Positions 1 through 4,449 of a stretch of DNA of 6,489 nt are shown here, one piece after another (the stretch's first letter is position 1; each line of letters opens with the position of its first letter). The translations under genes and the position numbers were made by a program. The notes beneath the pieces were generated by a model. That model was not told the DNA's origin. It did no database searches and saw only the letters and a program-made list of their open reading frames with translations. Source of the DNA: CAJXNP01 sp050305935 (GTDB taxonomy: Bacteria > Bacteroidota > Bacteroidia > Cytophagales > Cyclobacteriaceae); contig JBNLGG010000125.1 of NCBI GenBank assembly GCA_050305935.1, positions 1 through 6,489 of the forward strand, in the 5' to 3' direction.

Positions 1-42
1 GTAGGATAAAAATAATTCTGTTGAATAAAACTTTTTCAAACC

Positions 43-675
43 ATGGGTCATCTCTTATCTGAAAGCCATAATTACCGGATGACAAAAGTTTTACAGGAAA
101 TTGCTGTGAGCCACAGTGAGCAGTTGATAGAAAAAGCCAGGGGCGGCGATGAGCGTTCTTTTAACAAGTTGGTGGGGTTGTGGTTCAATCCGATCTATGG
201 CTTTTGCCTGAAGTACTTTGATGACCATGACCGCGCCATGGAGTCGACGCAGAAGACCTTTATCGCCCTGCACCGGCACCTGGGCAATATCCGGGACAAT
301 GGTAGTTTGAAGTTTTGGCTGTATAAGGTGGCCAGGAACCAGTGTTATGAAGAGGGCAGGAGGATGGCCCGACGGCCCTGGTTGTCTATCTTCCAAAATA
401 AGGAAGTTGAGCAGAAAGGAGACGGCTATTATCATCCGGAAAGAAAAATTTATGGCAAAGAAAAGGAGAGCTGGGTAGCCGCCCTGCTGCAAAAAATACC
501 CGCAGAACAACGGGAGGTGATTATTATGAAAGAATACGAAGAGTTGAAATTTCAGGAGATTGCCGATATGCTCGGCATCTCAGTAAATACCGCCAAGTCA
601 CGGCTTTATTATGGCTTGAGTAACCTTAGAAAACAAATTGAAAACAGTGGATATAAATACCGGGAGGAACTATAA
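43..675 (+). CDS. ECF-type RNA polymerase sigma factor (sigma-70 family)
   Basis: This 210-residue protein is an extracytoplasmic-function sigma factor that would direct RNA polymerase to a small regulon. Sigma region 2 lies at about residues 40-107, with the typical NPIYGFCLKYF and FWLYKVARNQCYEEGRR segments that contact core enzyme and the -10 element. A variable linker follows (about 108-143). Region 4 is at about 146-200, and its helix-turn-helix (LKFQEIADMLGISVNTAKSRL) reads the -35 element. Regions 1 and 3 are absent, as expected for ECF factors, and the length is normal for the class. Two in-frame starts are possible, ATG at 43 and ATG at 79 (MTKVLQEI); neither has a strong Shine-Dalgarno, and homologues often begin near the second. 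The gene lies 2 bp before a probable anti-sigma gene, so the two are very likely co-transcribed and the sigma factor held inactive until a signal arrives. The target promoters are unknown. Confidence 0.93.
   Translation: MGHLLSESHNYRMTKVLQEIAVSHSEQLIEKARGGDERSFNKLVGLWFNPIYGFCLKYFDDHDRAMESTQKTFIALHRHLGNIRDNGSLKFWLYKVARNQCYEEGRRMARRPWLSIFQNKEVEQKGDGYYHPERKIYGKEKESWVAALLQKIPAEQREVIIMKEYEELKFQEIADMLGISVNTAKSRLYYGLSNLRKQIENSGYKYREEL
662..668 (+). promoter_or_regulatory. Ribosome binding site of the anti-sigma gene
   Basis: GGGAGGA lies inside the last codons of the sigma gene, 9 nt before the ATG at 678. It is the clearest Shine-Dalgarno in the window, fixes the start of the second gene, and suggests translation linked to the sigma factor. 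Confidence 0.7.
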
Positions 676-677
676 AT

Positions 678-1487
678 ATGGAAGCATCAAAAAGGCAGTT
701 AGAGATCATTGATTACCTGTACGGTGAAATGACCGCCGTACAGAAAGCTGAATTTGAACAGCGAATGGCAAGGGACGAGGAACTTCGAAAAGAAGTGGAG
801 TCTTTGTCTGGTGTAAGAGCAAGCCTTCAGGAGTCAGGGGAGGCCAGGGATAAGGATTTCGCCCCACCAGTTACACCTATCCTTTATCTGAATAGGAATG
901 ATCGATGGCTACGGCCCTGGATGGCTGTTGCGGCTTCTGTTGTCCTCCTATTTGTGGTGGGATATCTCACGGGTTTTTCCATCCGAACAGGTGATCAGGG
1001 TTTGTTTATTGGATTTGCAGAAACGAATAACACAGAGATGGTTGATGAGCAGCATATTGAAAAGAAGGTAGATGAATTGGTTGAAGCCAGGCAGGCTGCT
1101 CTTCAAGAGCAATTAAAGCAGACACAGGATTCGCTGCAAATGTATTTTGCTCTGCTGAACAATTACAAAGACGAATGGCAGTCCAGGGAAAATCGAATCC
1201 CAAAAAATGCGGTGAGTGAATCAGAGCTTAAGCAGCAAATGGAAGGCTGGCAGTCGGCTAACAGAGAGCTTTTGCAAACCTATTTGACCGCTGTGAATAA
1301 ACAACAGCAAGCCTACTTGCAGGATGCATTGATGCAGTTTTCGGACTACTTGCGAGACCAAAGGGAAGAAGATCTGCTCACGATCCAGCAGAATTTGATC
1401 GATCTGAAAATGTATCAGGACCAGCAGAAAATAGAGACCAACGAAGTGTTGGCCGAACTGATCAAAACAGTACAGCAACAAAAATAA
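678..1487 (+). CDS. Probable membrane-bound anti-sigma factor with periplasmic coiled coil
   Basis: This 269-residue protein probably binds and silences the sigma factor encoded just upstream. The N-terminal cytoplasmic part (about 1-79) begins with a short helical module, LEIIDYLYGEMTAVQKAEFEQRMARDEELRKEV at about 8-40, of the kind seen at the start of many anti-sigma proteins (DYLxGEMs..E...FE..l..d..l). The zinc-binding H-x3-C-x2-C motif of ZAS anti-sigma factors is absent. One membrane helix spans about 80-100 (PWMAVAASVVLLFVVGYLTGF). The C-terminal part (about 115-269) is rich in Gln, Glu and Lys and predicted to be helical or coiled coil, likely in the periplasm as sensor or partner-binding region. 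The start is set by the RBS at 662-668. The role rests on position and architecture rather than a recognised full-length family, so it is a strong inference only. Confidence 0.8.
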   Translation: MEASKRQLEIIDYLYGEMTAVQKAEFEQRMARDEELRKEVESLSGVRASLQESGEARDKDFAPPVTPILYLNRNDRWLRPWMAVAASVVLLFVVGYLTGFSIRTGDQGLFIGFAETNNTEMVDEQHIEKKVDELVEARQAALQEQLKQTQDSLQMYFALLNNYKDEWQSRENRIPKNAVSESELKQQMEGWQSANRELLQTYLTAVNKQQQAYLQDALMQFSDYLRDQREEDLLTIQQNLIDLKMYQDQQKIETNEVLAELIKTVQQQK

Positions 1488-1526
1488 AGGAACAGAAAGT
1501 AAAGGACTTATAAATTATTGGATACC

Positions 1527-2846
1527 ATGAAAAGGGCATTTTTATCAGGGATATGTGTGTTATTGTTCTCCGTGGCCATGGCTCAAATCGATGATTCCCG
1601 CATGCAGCGAGACCTGGAGATATCAAAAAACATTTTGTCTTCGCTGCTGAAAGAAGAAGGTAACAGAATGATCAGTGGCCGAAGCATTGACGCGAGTTAT
1701 GTGGAGGGTTTTGGTGTAATTGTCAAGCTGCCTGTAAACAGTTTTGCTTTTAATTATCACTTTAATGTGAATACTCCGAATGTGGTTATCGCGGATATCC
1801 CGGACCCACTACCCTTTGGCGACAATGACATAGACGTTCGAGTGATGCATGACGCGGATGTTCAGGTACAACTGGAAGAAATAAGGGAGCTGATGGAAGA
1901 TGAAAGGGAAGAGATTGAGGAACAGAGGGAGGCACTCGAGGAGGAAAGAGAAGCACTTGAAGAGGAAAGACAAGCCCTGGAGGAGGAGGGAAGGAAGGCA
2001 GAAAGAGATAGCAGGAGGGTAGTCACACGAAGTTATTCCTACCATACACCTCATGTGGTGGGATATGGAACGATGGATATGGAGGAGCAGAATGCCAGGC
2101 TGGAGGAATTGCTGATCACGTTTTTATCAGACTATGCCGATCTCATCGGTCAGCTAAGACCTGACGAAAAGATCATGATCACCCAGGAGGGCAAAAATGA
2201 GTCGATGGCCATGATCTGGACCAGTGACAATGGAAGGGATGAAATTCGTAAGTTGGGAGGCACGGGTCTTTCCATTACTGCTACGAAAAAAGACATCACG
2301 GCTGTAAAAACAGAGAAAATTGACCGGGAGGAATTTGTCAATCGCCTGGATATCAAGAGGGGCGAACCCAAAGAACGGATTGCCGACCTTGAAATTTTCG
2401 GCAATGTGTTCCAGCAATATTTCAGCCCTGAGTATAGCAAGACATTCTTTACAGACAGGAAGCCGGACTATGAAAGGTTGGAAGGTTTGGGTGCAATTTA
2501 TTCGATCAAAACCTACTCGTCCTTTCTGGAAAATGACCGCTACCTCTTTCCCGCTTCCGGCAAAGAGCCTGTAAGCGAAAAGGAGCGAAAGGAAAAGATC
2601 GAAGCCATGTACCCGCAATTTATATCCGACATTAAGGCATTTGTGGTGGACTACGGGAGGACGATCCGATCCCTGGGAGCCAATGAAAAGCTGGTATTGA
2701 ACATCAAATTGACCAATTGTGAAACCTGCGCTATACCGAAATATGTTGAGGTGTCCGTACCCGTATCCCAGCTATCTGGATACGACCAACAGAAGATCAC
2801 TCGGGAAAAGGCAATTGAGTCGGTGACGGTGAAGGAAAAGGAATAG
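1527..2846 (+). CDS. Exported coiled-coil protein of unknown function (sigma/anti-sigma operon effector)
   Basis: I do not recognise a named family. From ATG 1527 the protein has 439 residues and starts with a Sec signal peptide (MKRAFLSGICVLLFSVAMA, probable cleavage before QIDDS), so it should act in the periplasm. No lipobox is seen. Residues about 116-160 are an extreme Glu/Arg stretch with three 7-residue units (REALEEE, REALEEE, RQALEEE), predicted as a rigid helix or coiled coil. The rest is mixed alpha/beta, with a CETCA motif near residue 401 that could be a disulfide or metal pair. A TTG at 1518 would add three residues in front of the signal peptide; the ATG fits better. No good Shine-Dalgarno is near; AAAGG at 1500-1504 is too distant. 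The gap to the previous stop is only 39 nt, so it likely belongs to the same operon and could be the signal source or target of the sigma system (inference). Confidence 0.82.
   Translation: MKRAFLSGICVLLFSVAMAQIDDSRMQRDLEISKNILSSLLKEEGNRMISGRSIDASYVEGFGVIVKLPVNSFAFNYHFNVNTPNVVIADIPDPLPFGDNDIDVRVMHDADVQVQLEEIRELMEDEREEIEEQREALEEEREALEEERQALEEEGRKAERDSRRVVTRSYSYHTPHVVGYGTMDMEEQNARLEELLITFLSDYADLIGQLRPDEKIMITQEGKNESMAMIWTSDNGRDEIRKLGGTGLSITATKKDITAVKTEKIDREEFVNRLDIKRGEPKERIADLEIFGNVFQQYFSPEYSKTFFTDRKPDYERLEGLGAIYSIKTYSSFLENDRYLFPASGKEPVSEKERKEKIEAMYPQFISDIKAFVVDYGRTIRSLGANEKLVLNIKLTNCETCAIPKYVEVSVPVSQLSGYDQQKITREKAIESVTVKEKE
1926..1988 (+). repeat. Three 21-bp tandem coding repeats (charged heptads)
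   Basis: Three consecutive 21-bp units at 1926-1946, 1947-1967 and 1968-1988 encode REALEEE, REALEEE and RQALEEE. They differ mostly at third codon positions, so selection has kept the heptad while the DNA drifted. The 21-bp period keeps frame, so copy number could vary without breaking the gene. Confidence 0.7.
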
Positions 2847-2873
2847 CTTTGTTATTTTTGAAGGAGGGGAATA

Positions 2874-2893
2874 AAAACAGAATATTATTTGGT
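2874..2893 (+). repeat. 20-bp direct repeat, copy 1 (possible promoter element)
   Basis: AAAACAGAATATTATTTGGT matches the copy at 3114 in 19 of 20 positions. It contains TATTATTTG, one base longer than the Bacteroidota -7 box TAnnTTTG. A TTTG at 2857-2860 lies 22 nt upstream, near the spacing expected for a -33 box. A promoter role is only a guess. Confidence 0.5.
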
Positions 2894-3054
2894 TTATTAA
2901 TTTTCTTTTCCGAACATTGCACACGCAAAAAATAATGCCAATGAGAAAGTTAGATCAACATATTACAAACAAGTGCCGGATAGAAATGCCGCTATTTGGT
3001 GATTATATGTATTATTGGCCTGGATGGAAGTAATCTAATTCAACATAGATAATT

Positions 3055-3084
3055 AAAACCCAGGTCGACCAGCCTGGGTTTTTT
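3055..3084 (+). terminator. Rho-independent terminator 1
   Basis: The stem AAAACCCAGG (3055-3064) pairs perfectly with CCTGGGTTTT (3073-3082) around an 8-nt loop, TCGACCAG. The 3' arm runs into a T tract that ends at 3084. It sits 209 nt after the exported-protein gene and would end that operon or a short transcript starting near 2890. Confidence 0.88.
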
Positions 3085-3113
3085 ATTTGTATGGGATTTT
3101 ACGAAATGCATAT

Positions 3114-3133
3114 AAAACAGAATAATATTTGGT
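3114..3133 (+). repeat. 20-bp direct repeat, copy 2
   Basis: AAAACAGAATAATATTTGGT differs from the copy at 2874 by one base. It lies 30 nt after terminator 1 and about 130 nt before terminator 2, repeating the order element-then-terminator. Both copies are followed at different distances by an A-run and ATGCCA (ATG at 2935 and 3144). Confidence 0.5.
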
Positions 3134-3266
3134 ATTTGAAAAAATGCCAGCGGGAGAGGTATGCCCTAAAATCAGTGGATAAGCGATCTAATGATGGTAG
3201 GATAATTGGCTTTAGTCAGGAAAGGGAATTTCCGGAATAGTCAAACGCGTGTTTGTTTGATGAAAG

Positions 3267-3297
3267 AAACCCTGTCCTGCTTCGGTCAGGGTTTTTT
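3267..3297 (+). terminator. Rho-independent terminator 2, directly before the tRNA-like cluster
   Basis: AAACCCTG (3267-3274) pairs with CAGGGTTT (3287-3294); the 12-nt loop contains a possible inner CC/GG pair. A run of six T (3292-3297) follows. It insulates the tRNA-like cluster, which starts 15 nt later, from transcription coming from upstream. The cluster's own promoter must then overlap this area or lie within it, and I cannot identify it. Confidence 0.88.
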
Positions 3298-3311
3298 GTT
3301 TCGTAGTAATT

Positions 3312-3383
3312 GGTGCCGTAGTTCAGAGGTAGAATAGCTCACTGTCTATGAGAAGGTCGGGGGTTCAAGTCCCCCCGGTACCG
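3312..3383 (+). tRNA. tRNA-Asp-like (anticodon GTC), atypical
   Basis: A complete 72-nt cloverleaf can be drawn. Acceptor GGTGCCG/CGGTACC has 7 pairs with one G-U. The D arm is GTTC-AGAGGTA-GAAT, the anticodon stem GCTCA (3337-3341)/TGAGA (3349-3353), the loop CTGTCTA with anticodon GTC at 3344-3346, the variable loop AGGTC, and the T arm GGGGG-TTCAAGT-CCCCC. The discriminator is G (3383), as in tRNA-Asp, and CCA is not encoded. Oddities are a G-A mismatch at the top of the anticodon stem (27-43), T instead of a purine at position 37, and a short D loop. It could be a functional minor tRNA, a decaying copy, or a tRNA mimic serving the rtcB locus; the sequence alone does not decide. Confidence 0.65.
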
Positions 3384-3432
3384 CAAACCAGGGGAAGGGT
3401 AGTTCGGATGCTTCCTTAAATTCTGAAGAGGG

Positions 3433-3453
3433 CCTGCCTGCCGGTAAGGCAGG
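3433..3453. repeat. GC-rich palindrome, REP-like
   Basis: CCTGCCT (3433-3439) and AGGCAGG (3447-3453) form a perfect 7-bp stem around GCCGGTA. It lies in the otherwise featureless spacer between the two complete tRNA-like sequences. Palindromes built on CCTGCC/GGCAGG are common dispersed repeats in several Bacteroidota genomes, so this may be one member (from general knowledge; not tested here). Confidence 0.45.
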
Positions 3454-3574
3454 GTTAAAGGCCTTGAGCAGGGTTCCGATCACTCGGCAATGTGTTGAAA
3501 AAGCTTCAGAGATAGTGGTTTTCAGGTCGTCAGGAAATGGTGCATTATTCATCATTGCCTTGACGCACCTGTAT

Positions 3575-3646
3575 GGGAATGTAGCTCGAAAGGTAGAGCA
3601 TTGGTTTGAAGCGCCATGAGTGCTGGTTCGACTCCAGCTATTCCCA
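3575..3646 (+). tRNA. tRNA-Phe-like (anticodon GAA), atypical
   Basis: A 72-nt cloverleaf: acceptor GGGAATG/TATTCCC with 7 pairs (one G-U), T8-A9, D arm GCTC-GAAAGGTA-GAGC, anticodon stem TTGGT (3601-3605)/GCCAT (3613-3617), loop TTGAAGC with anticodon GAA at 3608-3610, variable loop GAGT, T arm GCTGG-TTCGACT-CCAGC, and discriminator A. Acceptor, D and T arms are intact. The anticodon stem has a T-T mismatch at 27-43 and a T-G closing pair. CCA is not encoded. As in the Asp-like sequence, the anticodon stem is the weakest helix, which may matter next to an RNA ligase gene. It could equally be an ordinary or decaying tRNA-Phe gene. Confidence 0.68.
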
Positions 3647-3749
3647 CATGAAAGAAAGTAAATAGGCGGCTTATTTATCCCAGACGGGTGTATCTGTATT
3701 GCGCCGTAGTGCCTGGTTGTTTAAACTCAGGTATTCTGATGGATAATGC

Positions 3750-3797
3750 TGTGATTTGCTACCATGACGTACGTGGGTTCGAATCCCACTCCCTGTT
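3750..3797 (+). ncRNA. tRNA-like 3' half (anticodon-like arm, T arm, acceptor 3' strand)
   Basis: The T arm is perfect: GTGGG (3773-3777), TTCGAAT, CCCAC (3785-3789). It is followed by a 7-nt acceptor 3' strand, TCCCTGT (3790-3796). Upstream, TGTGA-TTTGCTA-CCATG gives only a weak anticodon-like arm with two Watson-Crick pairs, two wobbles and a mismatch. No good 5' half exists before it; the best 5' acceptor candidate, TCAGGTA at 3727-3733, pairs at 5 of 7 positions and has no proper D stem behind it. The acceptor strand instead pairs at all 7 positions (one G-U) with GCAGGGA at 3800-3806, the beginning of the next piece. Confidence 0.55.
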
Positions 3798-3799
3798 AT

Positions 3800-3860
3800 G
3801 CAGGGATAGCTTAGAGGGTAGAGCAACATGAAGTCGCAGGTTCGAATCCTGCTTCCGTTA
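3800..3860 (+). ncRNA. tRNA-like piece with D and T arms but no anticodon arm
   Basis: In order: GCAGGGA (3800-3806), TA, D arm GCTT-AGAGGGTA-GAGC (3809-3824), then only AACATGAAGTC where 22-23 nt are normal, then T arm GCAGG-TTCGAAT-CCTGC (3836-3852), TTCCGTT and A. The anticodon arm is missing. A parent with ACATG and CATGA as anticodon stem strands would lose its loop by deletion between the two CATG copies. The acceptor strands within this piece pair badly (three Watson-Crick pairs and two wobbles), while GCAGGGA fits the piece before and TTCCGTT fits the piece after. Confidence 0.55.
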
Positions 3861-3862
3861 AG

Positions 3863-3908
3863 GTCGGAATAGCTCAGTGGTAGAGCGCCACACTTAGAAC
3901 GTGGAGGT
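3863..3908 (+). ncRNA. tRNA-like 5' half with anticodon TAG
   Basis: Acceptor 5' strand GTCGGAA (3863-3869), T8-A9, a perfect D arm GCTC-AGTGGTA-GAGC (3872-3886), anticodon stem CCACA (3888-3892)/CGTGG (3900-3904) with an A-C mismatch at 31-39, loop CTTAGAA with anticodon TAG at 3895-3897, and the start of a variable loop, AGGT. The sequence then stops resembling a tRNA: no T arm or acceptor 3' strand follows. A TAG anticodon would be leucine (CUA), but leucine tRNAs have a long variable arm and this one does not appear to. Its acceptor strand pairs at 6 of 7 positions (one wobble) with TTCCGTT of the piece before. Confidence 0.55.
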
Positions 3909-3932
3909 AAATTTTGGACTGAAACTCAAAAG

Positions 3933-3961
3933 TGGAAGCGTCTCACTTCCAAAAAAGAGAC
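3933..3961 (+). ncRNA. Candidate H-type RNA pseudoknot
   Basis: Stem 1 is TGGAAG (3933-3938) with CTTCCA (3946-3951). Its 7-nt loop contains GTCTC (3940-3944), which pairs with GAGAC (3957-3961) beyond the stem. Connecting loops are 1 nt, 1 nt and AAAAA (3952-3956), a normal H-type geometry with an A-rich third loop. Chance occurrence is possible because the stems are short. Confidence 0.45.
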
Positions 3962-3972
3962 ACATTTTGAAA

Positions 3973-4037
3973 CAGGGATGGTCAGGCCCGAGGCAACTGC
4001 CTTTTGCGCTTGCCGGGAGCTTCCTGATGAGGCCCTG
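3973..4037 (+). ncRNA. 65-nt interrupted hairpin
   Basis: Four nested helices: CAGGG (3973-3977)/CCCTG (4033-4037), TCAGG (3982-3986)/CCTGA (4023-4027), CCC (3987-3989)/GGG (4015-4017) and GGCAA (3992-3996)/TTGCC (4010-4014). The apical loop is 13 nt. A second CCTGA at 4034-4038 offers an alternative partner for TCAGG, so two folds compete. Function unknown. Confidence 0.45.
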
Positions 4038-4052
4038 AACTACCAGGATTTC

Positions 4053-4068
4053 GCAGTTGACGAACTGC
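4053..4068 (+). other. Small perfect hairpin
   Basis: GCAGTT and AACTGC form 6 pairs around a GACG tetraloop. A T-rich stretch follows (TTGCTTTTGCTT), but it is too broken by other bases to be a good terminator. Confidence 0.4.
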
Positions 4069-4078
4069 TTGCTTTTGC

Positions 4079-4130
4079 TTGGAAATATTGAATGGATGTA
4101 ATTCTGATTCAACGAATTACTGTTGTCCAA
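4079..4130 (+). other. Two-part hairpin
   Basis: Outer helix TTGGA (4079-4083)/TCCAA (4126-4130), a large internal loop, then a perfect 7-bp inner helix GTAATTC (4098-4104)/GAATTAC (4114-4120) with a 9-nt loop. Confidence 0.35.
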
Positions 4131-4190
4131 TGGCTCCTGGCAAAACCATCCAGATCCGATTTTGCTAAATGGTCGTTCCGTCTTTGAACT

Positions 4191-4209
4191 GCTTTACCGA
4201 GGGTAAAGC
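4191..4209 (+). other. Perfect 8-bp hairpin with 3-nt loop
   Basis: GCTTTACC (4191-4198), GAG, GGTAAAGC (4202-4209). No T tract follows, so it is not a standard terminator. It could be an RNA stem or a protein-binding inverted repeat. Confidence 0.45.
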
Positions 4210-4271
4210 TGGTGGAAGGTCTGATTGTTCCTGTTTCTTTTAAAATTGATTACAAGGCCAGGTAATATATG

Positions 4272-4289
4272 TTGTGAATTGATTCACAA
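4272..4289. promoter_or_regulatory. 18-bp operator-like palindrome
   Basis: TTGTGAAT-TG-ATTCACAA is a perfect 8-bp inverted repeat with a 2-bp centre, the usual shape of a site for a dimeric helix-turn-helix regulator. It lies 33 bp before the large nested structure and about 210 bp before the slipin start, so it could control the slipin-rtcB transcript. No regulator gene is in the window. Confidence 0.45.
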
Positions 4290-4317
4290 TGGGAAGGCAG
4301 GTAAAAGAAGCTGTTCC

Positions 4318-4449
4318 AGCCCTACTTCATATTTAATCATTAACGCCATGGCCTGTGTCTTCACGAGCCATTCCATTAGATCATCCGGCTCGTGAGGACA
4401 CAGAACCGGGGCGTAAAAGGGAACATGATGAAGTAGCGCTAGTGTGGCT
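4318..4449 (+). ncRNA. Large nested stem structure upstream of slipin (candidate structured leader or small RNA)
   Basis: From outside in: AGCC (4318-4321)/GGCT (4446-4449); CTACTTCAT (4322-4330)/ATGAAGTAG (4428-4436), 9 perfect pairs; ACGCC (4343-4347)/GGCGT (4410-4414), 5 pairs; and a 17-bp stem with one U-G pair, CTGTGTCTTCACGAGCC (4353-4369) with 4387-4403, closing a 17-nt loop (4370-4386). The helices nest in one consistent fold of about 130 nt, which is very unlikely by chance. It ends 51 nt before the slipin ATG, so it could be a leader element of the slipin-rtcB mRNA or an independent RNA. It matches no riboswitch family I can recognise, and a short mobile inverted-repeat element remains an alternative. 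Confidence 0.6.

Larger units (their letters stand above)
2847..3311. other. Intergenic region with two repeat-plus-terminator units
   Basis: This 465-bp stretch has no convincing gene. It holds two copies of a 20-bp element (2874-2893 and 3114-3133), each followed by a rho-independent terminator (3055-3084 and 3267-3297), and a short open frame of 32 codons (2935-3033) between the first copy and the first terminator. A small inverted repeat, CAAAC-GCGT-GTTTG, lies at 3242-3255 just before the second terminator. The layout suggests two short transcripts, possibly small RNAs, or decayed duplicated genes. Confidence 0.5.

Noticed and set aside
1518..1526. TTG start three codons before ATG 1527
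   Set aside because: It would put MDT before a typical signal peptide start (MKRAF) without a better RBS.
2154..2618. 154-codon minus-strand open frame, with smaller ones at 91-510, 1006-1203, 1221-1481, 1809-2054 and 5379-5782
   Set aside because: All lie antisense to well-supported genes and show no family motifs; they are shadows of the coding strand. The frame at 5537-5782 also overlaps the rtcB start.
3346..3555. 69-codon minus-strand open frame ending ...VPGGLEPPTFS
   Set aside because: The C-terminal residues come from reading the T arm and acceptor of the Asp-like tRNA backwards, a well-known source of false proteins. The rest has no recognisable domain.
3755..3761. Amber suppressor tRNA reading (CTA within TTTGCTA)
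   Set aside because: CTA is not at positions 34-36 in any workable anticodon arm; T33 would have to precede it and does not.
3312..3908. CRISPR array or integrated phage tRNA island
   Set aside because: There are no regularly spaced identical repeats or cas genes, and no integrase or phage gene is in the window; the tRNA-like pieces differ from each other.
3800..3961. tmRNA (ssrA), suggested by tRNA pieces plus a pseudoknot
   Set aside because: There is no Ala-type acceptor pair, no tag reading frame and only one pseudoknot.
4070..4085. Terminator after the 4053-4068 hairpin
   Set aside because: The following TTGCTTTTGCTT is interrupted, so it lacks the continuous T tract needed.
3894..4130. 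78-codon minus-strand open frame
   Set aside because: It overlaps the tRNA-like 5' half and the stem-rich region, has no domain or RBS, and has the composition of a chance frame.
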